Assembly (NCBI GenBank): GCA_964035795.1
Contig: OZ038322.1
Location: forward strand, 10,179,338 to 10,243,337
From: Pterobdella sp. o SKG-2022
Taxonomy: Eukaryota > Annelida > Clitellata > Hirudinida > Piscicolidae
Length of the DNA stretch: 64,000 nt
Reading direction: 5' to 3'
Below are positions 25,700 through 37,162 of this stretch, in pieces (position 1 is the first letter of the stretch; each line of letters starts with the position of its first letter). The position numbers and the translations under genes are program-made. Below the pieces are notes generated by a model, which did no database searches, was not told the origin of the DNA, and saw only the letters and a list, made by a program, of their open reading frames with translations.

Positions 25700-27740
25700 T
25701 AATGTCGGTAATTAAAAATAGATTATTTTTAATTCGTTACTTTCGATTCTTGCAGAGTTCTGAGATGTGGAGTTACTTATATGGAGAAAATAAATGAACA
25801 AGGTGCATGATACAGTTTAGAGACAAAGCATTTAAACTGAAAACTTTATGCTGTATTCGATTTAATTTTACCATTGGTTTATTGTATTCTTGTATAGAGT
25901 CGTTTATATTAATGCTTTTGGGTTGAATGATAAAGAGGCTTAGCTCATGAGTGATGTGTTCACATTTGTATAGTTCTGAAATACACTTCTTATTGCATTT
26001 GTACCAAAACCAAAATGAAATAACTCAATACTTTTGCATCGTTATTATAATAATACAATAAAGAAACATGAAATATTCACAGAGGAACAAATTTCAGAGC
26101 ATTCCTAAAACACCGATTTCGAATTTCTACAAATGCATTTAAACACAATAAATAAGAATTGGAATTTTTAATTTTGATAAAAGTATAATCATTGTAACTT
26201 CTTTTAGAATGAAACCCATGAAAGCTTTTTTAAAATGCAAGATAGGCTTAAGACGTCTGTATGTATCCCACATAAAAGCATTGTTAGCTGCTTATAGCCT
26301 GCGGTTTCGCCTTCGGTGCACTAAAACTTCCACCTTTCCTCATTTATTCTACTTTTTTTAATAAAATTTTTTTTTTTAATTTTCAAATGTTTCCAATCAT
26401 GGGTTTCAGAATATACATTGAAGATATATCTTAAAGAAAAATTTGACCACTTGATTTTTTTTTGGTTTTTTTACAAATATGTTTTTTGTCATTTATACGC
26501 AGATACATCAGAATGTTATCATAAATGTTTTACCGAATCTCTAATTTTTTGCTTTAGATTTTTATCCATGTTTATTTACTATAAAAATTGTTTAAAATAT
26601 TTCTACTGCGTATTATAAATTAGAATTTGTCGAGAATATAAAAATAAAATGAGTTATTTTCGAAAATAAATTTTAAAAAACCATTACCAATAAATTGTAG
26701 TTCAAAAGTACAAACAACATATCATTGAATGACAATGGATGAAATCGTCTAGAAGTAAAATATTACACTCAATTTTGACCTCAGAATTTTAACGCGTGCC
26801 TAATGTTTTGAATCATTCGCCTGAGCAAATGGCAACGATATTTCATGATATATTCATATACTTGCACCAATGTTGTAGAGAGTTCTAAGCTCTTACTATT
26901 TAATAAAGTACAAAATATATTATTACTTTGAGTTAATTATACTTCATATAAAAGTTTATACGCTAATGCCAATTTCCCAATACTTTGTGAGATATAAAAA
27001 GTTATTTTATTTATATTCATGAATGAAGTATACACATAAGAAACAAAAAAAAGTATGAAATATCTTCAATGTTAAAGAAATATAATGTAAACTTCATATG
27101 TTTCCTGTGGTTTTTTACAATCATCAATTGTTCATACACAATATGAATAATAAGGTAAGATCGATTTCCAAAAAGTTTCCAAGAGATCAAACTCAATTAC
27201 TAACTAGTAAAATTTTTCTCATAATATCAACGTTAAAGATTTTGGTATTGCTCAAAAGTACATTAGGCTGTCTCTAAAAAATTACGAACTGATCTTCATA
27301 ATGCTAGCCAGATTTAGACACAATTGTTGGTTAATTGAATAATTTGGCTTGATCTAGCCTAATACTTCATTTCTTTAGATCTTTTTGTTTATTTCAGATA
27401 TAAGTTTTCAAATACTCTAAACAGATTTTACTCTAAATTGTGTACATTAGTTATTAATTTTTTATTCATGAAAAATTATATCAATAAATCATAATTTTAT
27501 TTCAACAAGACGCACAAAAATTCAAATATTAAACAACCCGTGTAGATAATGTTCATGAACATAAATCAAAACCCAGGATAATCAGACATCTAGAAATAAC
27601 AGAGCTATGCATATGAGAATAAAAGAGCTCACGATTATAACCTAGACTCATGTATTGAGATGGCAATTTGCTCATTTAATTGAAAATCATATTTATAGAG
27701 TTATTTTCTGGCGAAGTTATTTTTAAATTTTACAATTATA
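25700..27740. other. No gene recognised
   Basis: Two kilobases of AT-rich sequence with only compositional open frames. A short GC-richer island at 26290-26340 has no coding signal. Confidence 0.55.
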
Positions 27741-29684
27741 ATGAAAATTTTAACGAGTCTGTTTCTGGTAAGAAATTTTATAACTTTTTCTGCAATTTTT
27801 AAAACTTTTCACTATATTTTATTTTTGATCTTAGAAATTGGTAATAAACGTTGGCCAAAATTTCTAGATGCTGAACATGTCTTTTGTTCTGGGACGGACC
27901 TGCTTGTTTTCCCCCCAGTGCATAACTCCGGGAACCACCCTGACTGACATATCCACCCACGCCTCTGTTGTGCTGCAGGAGTTTCCAGACGTCAACCTCA
28001 CTGTTAGGTTAGAAAGAAACGATATAAGGATATGTCTTGCACAAGTCTGTAAAGAATTTTCTGCCCACTACACTAGAAATCTAGAGACGCACCGAAATGA
28101 ATTTTATACTCGTTTATGGATTAATGGATATGTCATTTATTTGCATCCACACAATTCGAAAAATATTTTTATGTCATTTTTTGATAAAATCACAACGACT
28201 GTAACTCCTCCAACTACAACAACTTTAGCTCCAACCGAAACTACCACTACAACTGAAACAATCACTACTACAACAACTGTTTCTACTACGCCCACTCCTA
28301 CAACAACTACAGAAGTTTCAACTTTATCACTTACAAGCCCGACAACTTCCACCTTGACTGAACTTTCAGAAACAACTCCAGTTCCGATCATCATTACATG
28401 TAAGAATATACGAAATAGTTATATTTTTCCATCATTAGATTTTAATTAAGAGATTTTTGAACACTAATAGTTTTCCTTATGAAGTATCAAGCTTTTCGCT
28501 TACAATGTAATATTTTCAAGTATATTCATAATAACAACTTTTATTGCTCAAAAATCTCTTTATTTTACTTCTACTCAAGAAAATTACACTTGAGTTAGGT
28601 AACTACTAAATGCATATGTTATAATGATAATTTCAGTAAAAATTTGTAGCAAAATAATATAAATTTTTCCACACAGCTGAAGCAAGCAGAGGATTAGAGG
28701 TTTTTTTTTGGAATTATAAATCTTTTATTTAAATTTCAATTTAGCTAAATAATATTTTTTAATGACTCTATAAAGTATGAAGATCTGGCTTTGTTTATAG
28801 TAAAAAATTGATAAAGCTTATTGGTCTATCAAACTAAAAAGTTTGAAATTCAATCTTTTGAGTTTAATTGCTATATATCTGTTTCTAAATTGATTTTAAG
28901 CACAACTTGTGATTGTCAAAAATTTTATATGTCTACTCTGTTAAATAACTTTCTATGATTAATCCTTAATAAGTCTTCCAATGTCCCAGTCGTGTTAATT
29001 CAACGAAAATTTTAATACTTTTCCTATTCCAAAAGCATTTTTCAAATTAATGACATAACTAAACTTCAAACATGGAAATCTTTTTCAAAGGATAAGCTTT
29101 AGTTACATGAAGTTGATACCTCGTAAATATTAAAAAGCTTAGTTAATAAAAAAATTTGTTGACTATGCTTTTAGTGATTAAATAAAAAATTATTTCGTAT
29201 TTTTCTATTCTTATTCACAAAAATCACAATCTATCTTGCTTTAATAGTTTATCAATAATTCATTTTCAAAGTTTGCATGAAATATTTCCAAAATCTTGCA
29301 TCAATTTGTATCAGTCGCACTATCATCAGGGGTTTTGGTCGGCCATCATTGTCGGGGCAGTAGCAGCCTTTCTCACCTTCCTCTTCATCATTTTGATCAT
29401 TCTTTTTGTACGATGTCTCATCGCTTTCAAACAAAGAGTCAGTAGCTAAAAATTTTCATGCATAAAGTTATTGAAAATAATTTTATTTTAACTTATGGAA
29501 AATGATCAAATAAGATTAAGCAGAATAATATAGTTAAATAAAATATTTCAAAACGCTAAGAATGATTTTACCTTTTACCATCATATTTCATGCAAAGAAT
29601 CGATTAGAGATGTATGAACGCACAAGACCAACGAGGGAGGTGTCAACATACAAAGAGCCATATGGTTACCCCTCATATGTGTGA
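27741..29684 (+). CDS. Thr-rich (mucin-like) single-pass membrane protein, five exons
   Basis: Family not recognised. Exons: 27741-27767, 27868-28399, 28677-28699 (23-nt microexon), 29315-29441, 29608-29684; these sum to 786 nt, 261 residues, in frame. The signal peptide spans the first intron: MKILTSLFL from exon 1 joins MLNMSFVLG from exon 2. The ectodomain follows, with four cysteines (RTCLFSPQC and ICLAQVC), then about 75 residues of Thr/Pro/Ser repeats typical of dense O-glycosylation. A membrane helix (SAIIVGAVAAFLTFLFIILI) lies in exon 4. A short tail ends YGYPSYV; the last three residues SYV fit a class I PDZ ligand. Acceptor 29330 instead of 29315, or donor 29437 with acceptor 29610, are workable alternatives. 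Probably a cell-surface glycoprotein; role unknown. Confidence 0.65.
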
Positions 29685-29689
29685 TAAGT

Positions 29690-30430
29690 GAAAATCTTTT
29701 AATGTGATTTCTATGGTAAATTGAAATTTTAAAATTGCTTTTTTTACACTAATAACGTCACTTGGTATAACTAAAGTTCGGTACAATGATATTCATCAAC
29801 TAAGAATTTATTTGACAATTTCTTTGAATAGCTTCCAATCTGTCGGACATTTATTGTTTTCAAGTTTACACAGCTTTTTTGACTTCTGCCTTGTGTTTTT
29901 TTGTTTCCAAAACATCAATTTAATTCGCTTTCTGATTTTTAATATTTCCCTTAAATTTTATATTTGTTAATTTTCTGAAATAAATTTTTAATGGAAGTTA
30001 AAAATCGTGAAATATTTAAACGTATCATGTTTCTCGACGGTTTTAAATGTATCTATGAAATCTCCATTTAGATGTTTGATGTGATTTTATCTTTCAAATA
30101 AACTTCGTAAAACAGACTAAGAACCCAGTTTGAAGCCATGAGCTTAAGTCATATTTTTAAGTCTGGTTTTTTTCAACAAACAGTATATAAAGGTATTTAA
30201 GGATGCCGAAACAAATGAGCAATAATAAATATCGTTAGTATTTGAATGATAGAGTAAGTTGAGTCGTATAAATTGTCAGTTTTGAGCATTTTAAAAACTA
30301 TAAAACATCTTAAATCAAGCCAATTCAAGACTGCGGATAAATTATGAGCCAGATTTTATTCCAGAAATCACATGGGAACTTTTCACTCAACTTAGCTTTG
30401 GAATAATCTTCTTTAGCCAATGTAAATTTT
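29690..30430. other. No gene recognised
   Basis: AT-rich flank of the membrane-protein gene, presumably including its 3' UTR. Confidence 0.55.
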
Positions 30431-30433
30431 TTA

Positions 30434-30480
30434 GGTACTTGATAGTGTTACTTTATTAACGAAAAGCTTTTTACTTAATG
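30434..30480 (-). repeat. MITE-like element, half copy E
   Basis: Contains ACTTGATAGTGTTACTTT followed by AACGAAAAGCTTTT, the family's inner and outer motifs in minus orientation. Only one arm is visible. Confidence 0.5.
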
Positions 30481-30493
30481 AAATTACTTATTA

Positions 30494-30592
30494 GCACCTG
30501 TTCCAGTGTATTTTCGCTACATTAAATTTGTAGCAAGCGTTTTGACCTATAAGGAAAAGCGCTTTATAAATACCGCATTACATTACACTACT
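30494..30592 (+). mobile_element. SINE copy 1, 5'-truncated (tRNA head missing)
   Basis: Carries the SINE body from TAGCACCTGTTCCAGTG through GCTACATTAAATTTGTAGCA to the 3' end GCGCTTTATAAATACC and an ATTACATTACA-like tail. It lacks the A-box and B-box region present in the other three copies, as expected for incomplete reverse transcription. Confidence 0.8.
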
Positions 30593-30729
30593 TCTGCCGT
30601 TTAAACTATTCGCAGTTACTTAGATTTGATTTAATAAATATAATAATAATAATGATATATTTTTTTACCAGTTTATGTTTTTTTATTTTATTTTGGTAAA
30701 ATTTATTGAAAAAATCATAAAGATATGGT

Positions 30730-31034
30730 TCAAACAGTTATTTGAAACTTCCTTGACCTTTCGTATTTCAGTTTGGTCCAAATTCCATGACACATTCTTA
30801 TTAATGTTTCGATTTGTGTGACAGGTTGGCCTCCGACCATCAACTCGTCCATCTTAACTATTATGATTTCATCTTCGCTCAAATATTTTTTTTTTGAAAA
30901 ACGATTCTCAACTGTTTTACCATTACTTATTCTTTTTTCAAATCCACCATTATTTTTTACAAGCATCTTTTTATCTTCTTCTGTCTTATTTCCTTTACAC
31001 TTCTCATAAACATATCTGTTAAACAATTTAGTCT
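30730..31034 (-). CDS. Candidate terminal exon, product unknown
   Basis: Open for about 101 codons on the minus strand after an acceptor with a pyrimidine run (CTATTTTTAG), ending in TGA. No ATG opens the frame, so it would be a downstream exon. Composition looks coding: Lys/Glu-rich, then YLSEDEIIIVKMDELMVGGQ and a Cys/Trp pair (RMCHGIW). I do not recognise a family. No partner exon could be joined with confidence; the minus-strand exon at 32090-32645 is a possible neighbour but its ends do not obviously match. Confidence 0.4.
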
Positions 31035-31039
31035 AAAAA

Positions 31040-31660
31040 TAGATGCGGAATTTAATGCACTAAAATAAAATTAAGTTGTGAACAATGCATGGTAAATAAC
31101 CACCTGACTAATCTTGCAGCCTGTTTGTATCTCCCTTGTTGTACCTTTGAAGTTATTTTAATGAAAAACTACATATCAAAATATTATTATAAATTTCATC
31201 TTAACAAATTATTTAATACTATTCATTTATTCAAATTATAAATATTTGTTTCTATTAATTTTTGATAAGCACCCATTAATAATGATTGTTTCAGTGACTG
31301 GGGTTGACATTTACTGATATGAACTATTTGAATCGTGATTAAAAATTCCATTTATTAAAAAAAAATTTGTAATAGATTGTCAGACCGATCTTAAAATCAT
31401 TTAATTCAAAAACCCGCCATTTCCATCTACAAATATCCGCCGTTTACACGAATTGGTAGTTTTCCTTTTCGTCATCAACTAAAATTACCTGTCAAGCTAT
31501 ATGAAAACGATACAAGAATATCAGTCTATCAATGCCTGCCACCGTAGGCTTCTATTATCTAGGTTTTAACAAAAAAGCAGCCTGCAATACAGGCGCTGAT
31601 TTTAAGGCATTTTAACATCCAAAGCAACATTAAAATTTTTTTAAATATTGAAAATTTGAA
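31040..31660. other. No gene recognised
   Basis: Contains small GC-richer spots around 31120 and 31560-31600 that share a CAGCCTG word. No frame is supportable. Confidence 0.4.
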
Positions 31661-31665
31661 AAGTT

Positions 31666-32082
31666 TTGATAAAAATCTTATTCAGAAATAATATTATAAA
31701 TAAAAAATTGATTACTTTATTAAGAGCTATGAAAAGAACACACTTCAACATCATGTTGAAGTCAGCCAGTTGCATGGAAAGCAATAGTTGTTCTCCTGAT
31801 ATCACTCTAGCTGTTTTCAACTATGTAAATAAATTTATACAATTTGAATTTTTCATAATAAAATATAGATATTTCAAAACTGAGAGATTTTTGAATAATA
31901 AAGTTGCTGCATTACAAAAGCCTGGTCTTGGTCCGCCAAGGCACAGTATGCTCCTCCAAGAGTGGATAACCAGTTCATACCTTCTACTAAAACCATTTGC
32001 TTATATACCAATCGAAACATTTTGGCATTCCTTCAAACATAAAATTACTTGTAAGAAAGTATTCAATTCCAAAAATCACTAA
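31666..32082 (+). CDS. Candidate ORF (up to 138 codons), doubtful
   Basis: A plus-strand frame that converges on the minus-strand exon at 32090. Its second half (near KPGLGPPRHSMLLQEWITSS) is less AT-biased and looks more coding than the first. Internal Met codons at about 31729 or 31741 could start it. No family recognised and no splice partners found; it may be spurious. Confidence 0.25.
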   Translation: MIKILFRNNIINKKLITLLRAMKRTHFNIMLKSASCMESNSCSPDITLAVFNYVNKFIQFEFFIIKYRYFKTERFLNNKVAALQKPGLGPPRHSMLLQEWITSSYLLLKPFAYIPIETFWHSFKHKITCKKVFNSKNH

Positions 32083-32089
32083 ACAACGT

Positions 32090-32645
32090 TTAATAAAATA
32101 TTAAACACAAAACAAACCAACTATAATTGAGAGAAAGACTGGATGGTGTGAGTTTAAGTAAAATTAAAGAACAACCTTTTCTATCATGTTGTTTTGAAAA
32201 ATTTTTTTCATTTGTTTTTTCATTATCAATGATATAATTGGTGAATCTTTTACAAAAATTATTACTACTTTCAAGAATTTTATTTAAAAAAGATGCTTCA
32301 TTTGAGGTCAGATTTAAAGAAGCCAGATAACATTTACTCAAACTTAATGGCAAAAATTGACCGGTTTCATGCACTTCAAACGAACATTTTTTATATTTTT
32401 GAGATAGCAATTTTATATCTTCAATTTCAAAATCAATAAAATCGAGCGGTTCTTCATTTCTAAGATTACTATAAGTAAATATCATGAAGCATCTGGGTCG
32501 TGATCCATCGTTTGTGTAGAAACCGAAGCTATGTTCGGAAAATCGGTGAAAATAGAACGATCCTTCTAAAAATGATATTCTAACTTTGAAATTTTTCAAA
32601 ACTTTTGACTTTTTGACACCAATTTGCTCAAATTTCTCGTCTGCA
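32090..32645 (-). CDS. Unidentified exon directly downstream of ARMT1
   Basis: A minus-strand frame of about 185 codons ending in TAA at 32090-32092. An ATG exists at 32657-32659, but a strong acceptor (CTTTTTTCTGCAG) lies just inside it, so the exon probably starts at about 32645, either by cis-splicing or by trans-splicing. The product has alternating hydrophobic strands (for example RPRCFMIFTYSNL) and a Lys/Asn-rich end. I recognise no family. The spacing to the ARMT1 stop is only about 100 bases. Confidence 0.45.
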
Positions 32646-32762
32646 GAAAAAAGGTGCATTTTAATTTAGTTACGAATTTGTTTTTAAAACACAAGGATGT
32701 GCAGTTTGAGCAATTTAATTATAAAAAGCTTCAAAAAATGAAAAGTGAATTTATATCACATA

Positions 32763-35173
32763 TTATGCTAAAAATTGAATAACGGCATGCGTTCCAAAAA
32801 GCATCCATTCTTTGTACTTTTCTGATTCTTTTTTGACAACTTCTTTAGGCACATCATGTACCAAGTCGCATTTAAGAGTTCTAAGAGAAATGAGAGGAGC
32901 AGGTCTAAACTGTCCAACAGCTTTTTCGAATTTTTCAGAATAGTCCCATCTAAGATCACCCGTCAATTTACGATAGTTTAGGTCGCCTTTAAAAAGCAGC
33001 AGATCAGCTTGTGACAAATGTTTATAAAGATCAACAGCAACAGACTCCATACTATGGAATGAATGTGGGTAAGACCAGAATGGATGGTCCTCTATTATCC
33101 ATTTTCCTTCTTTAACAAAAGAACTCCATTTTTGGTGAAAATGTTGTAGAGAAGGTTCATCTGTCTTTCCCATCCATTCAATTGTCCAGTTGAAATCCTT
33201 TCTTGTAACATCACTGACAAACCATGGCATTGCCTTTGCATGCCAATGAACTTTGCAATTGTAAACCGTAGTGATGAAGTCAGCAAAACACAAATCCGTG
33301 AACAGCTCAAACCCTGTATTGTCCAAGATCACATCAAACCTGAATGGAAAATTTGAAATAATAATTCATTCAAAAGCATATAAAAATCTATAAATAGTTG
33401 TAATATTACAAAATTTTTGAACACAACATTTTCAAGTCAGAAAATTTTTATTAGCAGTGTAACATTTTCAAAATTTTACTCTGCTAATGAAAGCTTCATA
33501 CTTTTCAATAATAAAAATATTAAGTGCTCAATAATTTTATAATTTCATTTTGGCTTGTAAACAACAGTAATGATTTTATAAAAAAAACAATTATTTCAAA
33601 AAATGAACCTTTTCAGAACTTTACTTGAAGAAGAATGAGCATCACTTTTAAAAGAAGATACAAACTTCAGGATCTCTTCAGTTTTGTTACACACAGTGTT
33701 TTTATTGAGCTCTTCCAATTGCAAAAGGATATCTTGGGTTTGGAAATTGTCTGCTCCAGCTGAGATTGACAAATCACACTTGTTACCCCACAATGATGCC
33801 TAGTAACAACAAATGATGGATAGATACCAAAATTTTTAATTTAATTTAATTCCATTATACTAAAATTTGATCAGATTTACTTCATTGCACGATCAAACCA
33901 TCTGAGACCACTAGCTCTAGTCAATTTATAATAAAAATTTTAAATCTTTTAACAATTATATCGATTATTCTAGAACATACATATAGCATAACTCTAAAGA
34001 GCTTCTCGAAGGCTGGCACATCTTTTACACCATTCTCATGAGAGTTCTTCAAATAGGTAGCTAATGAAGAGCAAGCCATTTTAGAGCCTTCTGTTCCTAC
34101 AATTTTAGGTTCAAGGAAGAGATCAAGGTCTTTCAAGTGAAGGCTTGAAAATTATTTTTTTATGAATTTCATTTTAGTACATAATTTTTTACAATATAAT
34201 GTAATTGAGGTAATGATGAAGAGAAAAAAACTTTTATAATTAGATTTCTCACAATTGTTTGGTGATTGAATTAAGCCTTCTATAAAAATAAGCTTCTGAC
34301 AACAGCCACGAAGAATGAAACCATGAAGCAGTAGTGTTGGCATCAGGCTTATCTACACAAACATTTTCATTGTCATCATCTCCTTCTCTCCACTCATTTT
34401 CTTCAAGTACCTATTCAGGAAAATAGTTGAAAACTCAATTGTTAACTTAACATTTTTTTTAGTTTTATATAACAAAATTAAAAAAAACTCAAAATTAAAT
34501 ATTGTCAAATTTTATTTTTTGAATATATATTTTAATCAATGTTTAATATTTACATATAGCCATGAATTTTTTTGATTAACCTTGAGAGAAAGTCTATCAT
34601 TCCAGAATTTGACATCTGGTAAGTCATCATTCAGCAATGATAAACCTTTGTTGGTTTGCATCTCACTCTTGAATATTTTAAAATTTGTTCAACATAGCCA
34701 GTATATTATTTATATGCTAATTAATTTCTTTTTAAAACTTAGCTCAACACAAAATTACTTTGAATATTCAAAGATATAAAGTTCATTTAGAAAGTGTATA
34801 TAGCATTTTCAATTAAAAAACCTTCAGTTTTGAACACTCTCCAATAAGACTTTTCAATTCATCACTACCTTCCTATAGAAGAGAAGTTATTTGAACCAAT
34901 ATACTTATTTGTAGAATTTTTTCTTAAGATTTAAACTAGTTTTATTTACCTGCCCATACTTTTTTTCAATTTCACTTTTGCAAGCATAAAGTCTATCAAC
35001 TATTTTAGTCAAAATAACGGGAAGTCGGTCTTTAATAGTTGGATGAGCGAATTCCCTATAAGAATAATAAATAGAGAAGTTAATGATATTTTTTCAATTT
35101 ATAATAAAAAAACAACTTACTGAGTATATCTAGCACAAAGCTTTCTTGGTAATTGGCCCCTTGGAATAGACAT
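32763..35173 (-). CDS. ARMT1: ARMT1-like DUF89 protein (damage-control phosphatase / carboxyl methyltransferase family)
   Basis: Eight exons on the minus strand: 35173-35121, 35055-34950, 34872-34822, 34667-34581, 34410-34253, 34143-33993, 33799-33609, 33339-32763. Total 1,374 nt, 457 residues, in frame; human ARMT1 is about 441. Family marks in order: NDRLSLK, SSWLLSEAYFYRRLN, ASLWGNKCDLSIS, DVILDNTGFELFTDL, MPWFVSDVTRKDFNW, DHPFWSYPHS and LLFKGDLNYRKLTGDLRW. The Asp-Asn pair in DNTG and the Asp of KGDLNY are the metal-binding residues of DUF89. The family has been reported both as a metal-dependent sugar-phosphate phosphatase and as a protein glutamate methyltransferase; sequence cannot decide. 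Start is the first Met, MSIPRGQLPRKLCARYT. Confidence 0.95.
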
Positions 35174-35385
35174 CTTTGACAAAACTATTCGAAATCAAAT
35201 GAAAAGTTGATTCTCGACCTTTTAACTAAGTAGTGTACGAAGGTCAAGGTGTTTTAAAAGTTGTTCAAGAGTTCACGGATTAATCAATGAATACATATGC
35301 AAAAAGAAAAATAACTATCTTGGCTTTGTTATTCCAAATATGGAACGTTTACATGGATAAATATCAAAAAAAAAATTATCAAATT

Positions 35386-35495
35386 AATTTTTTGAACTTT
35401 TTGTTATAAAAATAAATTTTCACTTTTCATTATGGGGGGCTTTTTTGAACTTTTTGTTATAAAAATAAATTTTCACTTTCCATTATGGGGGGCTT
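35386..35495. repeat. Tandem duplication, about 53-bp unit x 2
   Basis: Two consecutive copies of a unit that begins TTTTTTGAACTTTTTGTTAT and ends CATTATGGGGGGC. They differ by about one base (CTTTTCATT versus CTTTCCATT), so the duplication is recent. It lies about 220 bases upstream of the ARMT1 start. Confidence 0.85.
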
Positions 35496-35706
35496 AAGAC
35501 CCTACCGTTATGAGTTTTCTTTTTCGCTAAGACCACCCAAGGCAGACAGCTTTGACACTAGAAATCTGACTAACTAATGGCAGATTTCCCAGAAAACCCA
35601 TAGGCAGTTTTCACTACATGGGTACACCATTGCCGATATAAACTCTACATTAATTTATATCCCTTATTTAGATTTTTTGGAGATGTTAAATATTTTAAAA
35701 ATTCAT

Positions 35707-35992
35707 TTAAAAAAATGCTTTCGAATGATATAATTGATGATGTTGTTGTTGTTCAGCGCCAACTTCTAAAGACTCGTATGACACTCCTTGGAGCGAGTAC
35801 CGAAAGAAATTAGTAGCTTCGAGTTGTTTTAGACTTGGTGAGCAGTAAAAAAGTGATGAATAGATTCTCAAAATGCTTTTTGGTTGAAAGCTGACGTGGT
35901 TGAGAACCTCTTCGACACTCCCGTTGGAGTGCCCACTCGGAACCACGAGAAGTTGGGTTCTTTCGCCGGGCAACTGATGATGTCTTACGACA
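35707..35992 (-). CDS. Candidate terminal exon, product unknown
   Basis: A minus-strand frame of about 95 codons ending in TAA at 35707, preceded by an acceptor-like ATATACAG near 35993. Composition is balanced and coding-like (LVVPSGHSNGSVEEVLNHVS and a Gln/His-rich end). No family recognised and no upstream exons found in the next kilobase, so it may be part of a gene with long introns or a remnant. Confidence 0.35.
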
Positions 35993-36009
35993 GGCTCTGT
36001 ATATTTTTG

Positions 36010-37140
36010 AATAAGCCTTTTGTTCTGCTCTAATAAAAATTTCTACATTTTTTTTTTATTTAAGAATTTATTGAAATCAAAATATTATAAATCCCAAAAA
36101 AAAAGAATCGAAGGAAACTAAGATTCCGGGACATTAACATTGACAAATTTGCACAAATCAAAATGCTTTAATGTTCTATTCTATTATTATTTTTTAAAAG
36201 TTTATACTCAGTTCATCATTTTATATATTTGAAACAATTTATTTTAAATTTTTCTATATTGCTCTTAGTTTATGTACATTTCAAATTGCTGACTTGCTGT
36301 CTTAGTCACTTGTCGCATGAGGATTTTTAGGTTGCTAAGGTAAAATTAAAAAAAATACAGTGTCATTCTTTTAAAAATTGGAATTTAAAAACCTCCAACT
36401 ATAAATTGCATTAATATTTCATAATCCTGTACAGAACAATGTCTTGGCAGCAGAGACTTAGTGAATATGACATGAAAATTTAATCATCGTCTAATTTCAT
36501 GTAACAATAAACATCGTTTTAAATATAATTACGGAAAAAATAGTTTCGTTTCTGACATAACTTTTTCTTAACTAAATCCTAATCAATCTTATTGAAGATA
36601 TATATAAGCATTAAAATTTGAGATTTATCTTAGTTATTTCAATGACGTTTGTAATTATAATATATTTGAGAAAACACCTTTTTTATCAGCCTTTTTGATG
36701 TAGTATGAATATGGTTTTATGTTTCAAAATAGCTTAAATATTTTATTATTTAATGTTTGGTTCCATTTTTTTTAATTAAGAAACTCATAAAATTTTATTC
36801 CGACTATAAATTCTTTTTCTATTTTGATCAAAAGTAACTTTGGCTTAAACTATGTCTAACAATCAATTAGAAATTCCGTTTAATGAATTATTAATAATTC
36901 TTATCTCTGAGTCAACATGTGGGATCTAACCAACAACTCAAAAGAGTTCATTAAGACTATTATTTCAATTTCAAGTTCCATAATTTTCACATTGAATTAT
37001 CAAATTATTCATAGTAGATGACAAAGAACGCGTGCTAGTTTTGTTTACAATGGATAAAGTAGGTAGGAGAATATAAAACGAATATTTACAAACTTTTTAC
37101 TGTTACTGAATTTTCTTTAAACTGTATAGAGTTAGTAAAA
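36010..37140. other. No gene recognised
   Basis: AT-rich; probably includes the promoter of the fibrinogen-domain gene. Confidence 0.5.
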
Positions 37141-37162
37141 ATAACTTAATTTGATTGCTAAA

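Noticed and set aside
28137..28394. Val-rich minus-strand ORF
   Set aside because: Antisense shadow of the Thr-repeat coding exon of the membrane protein.
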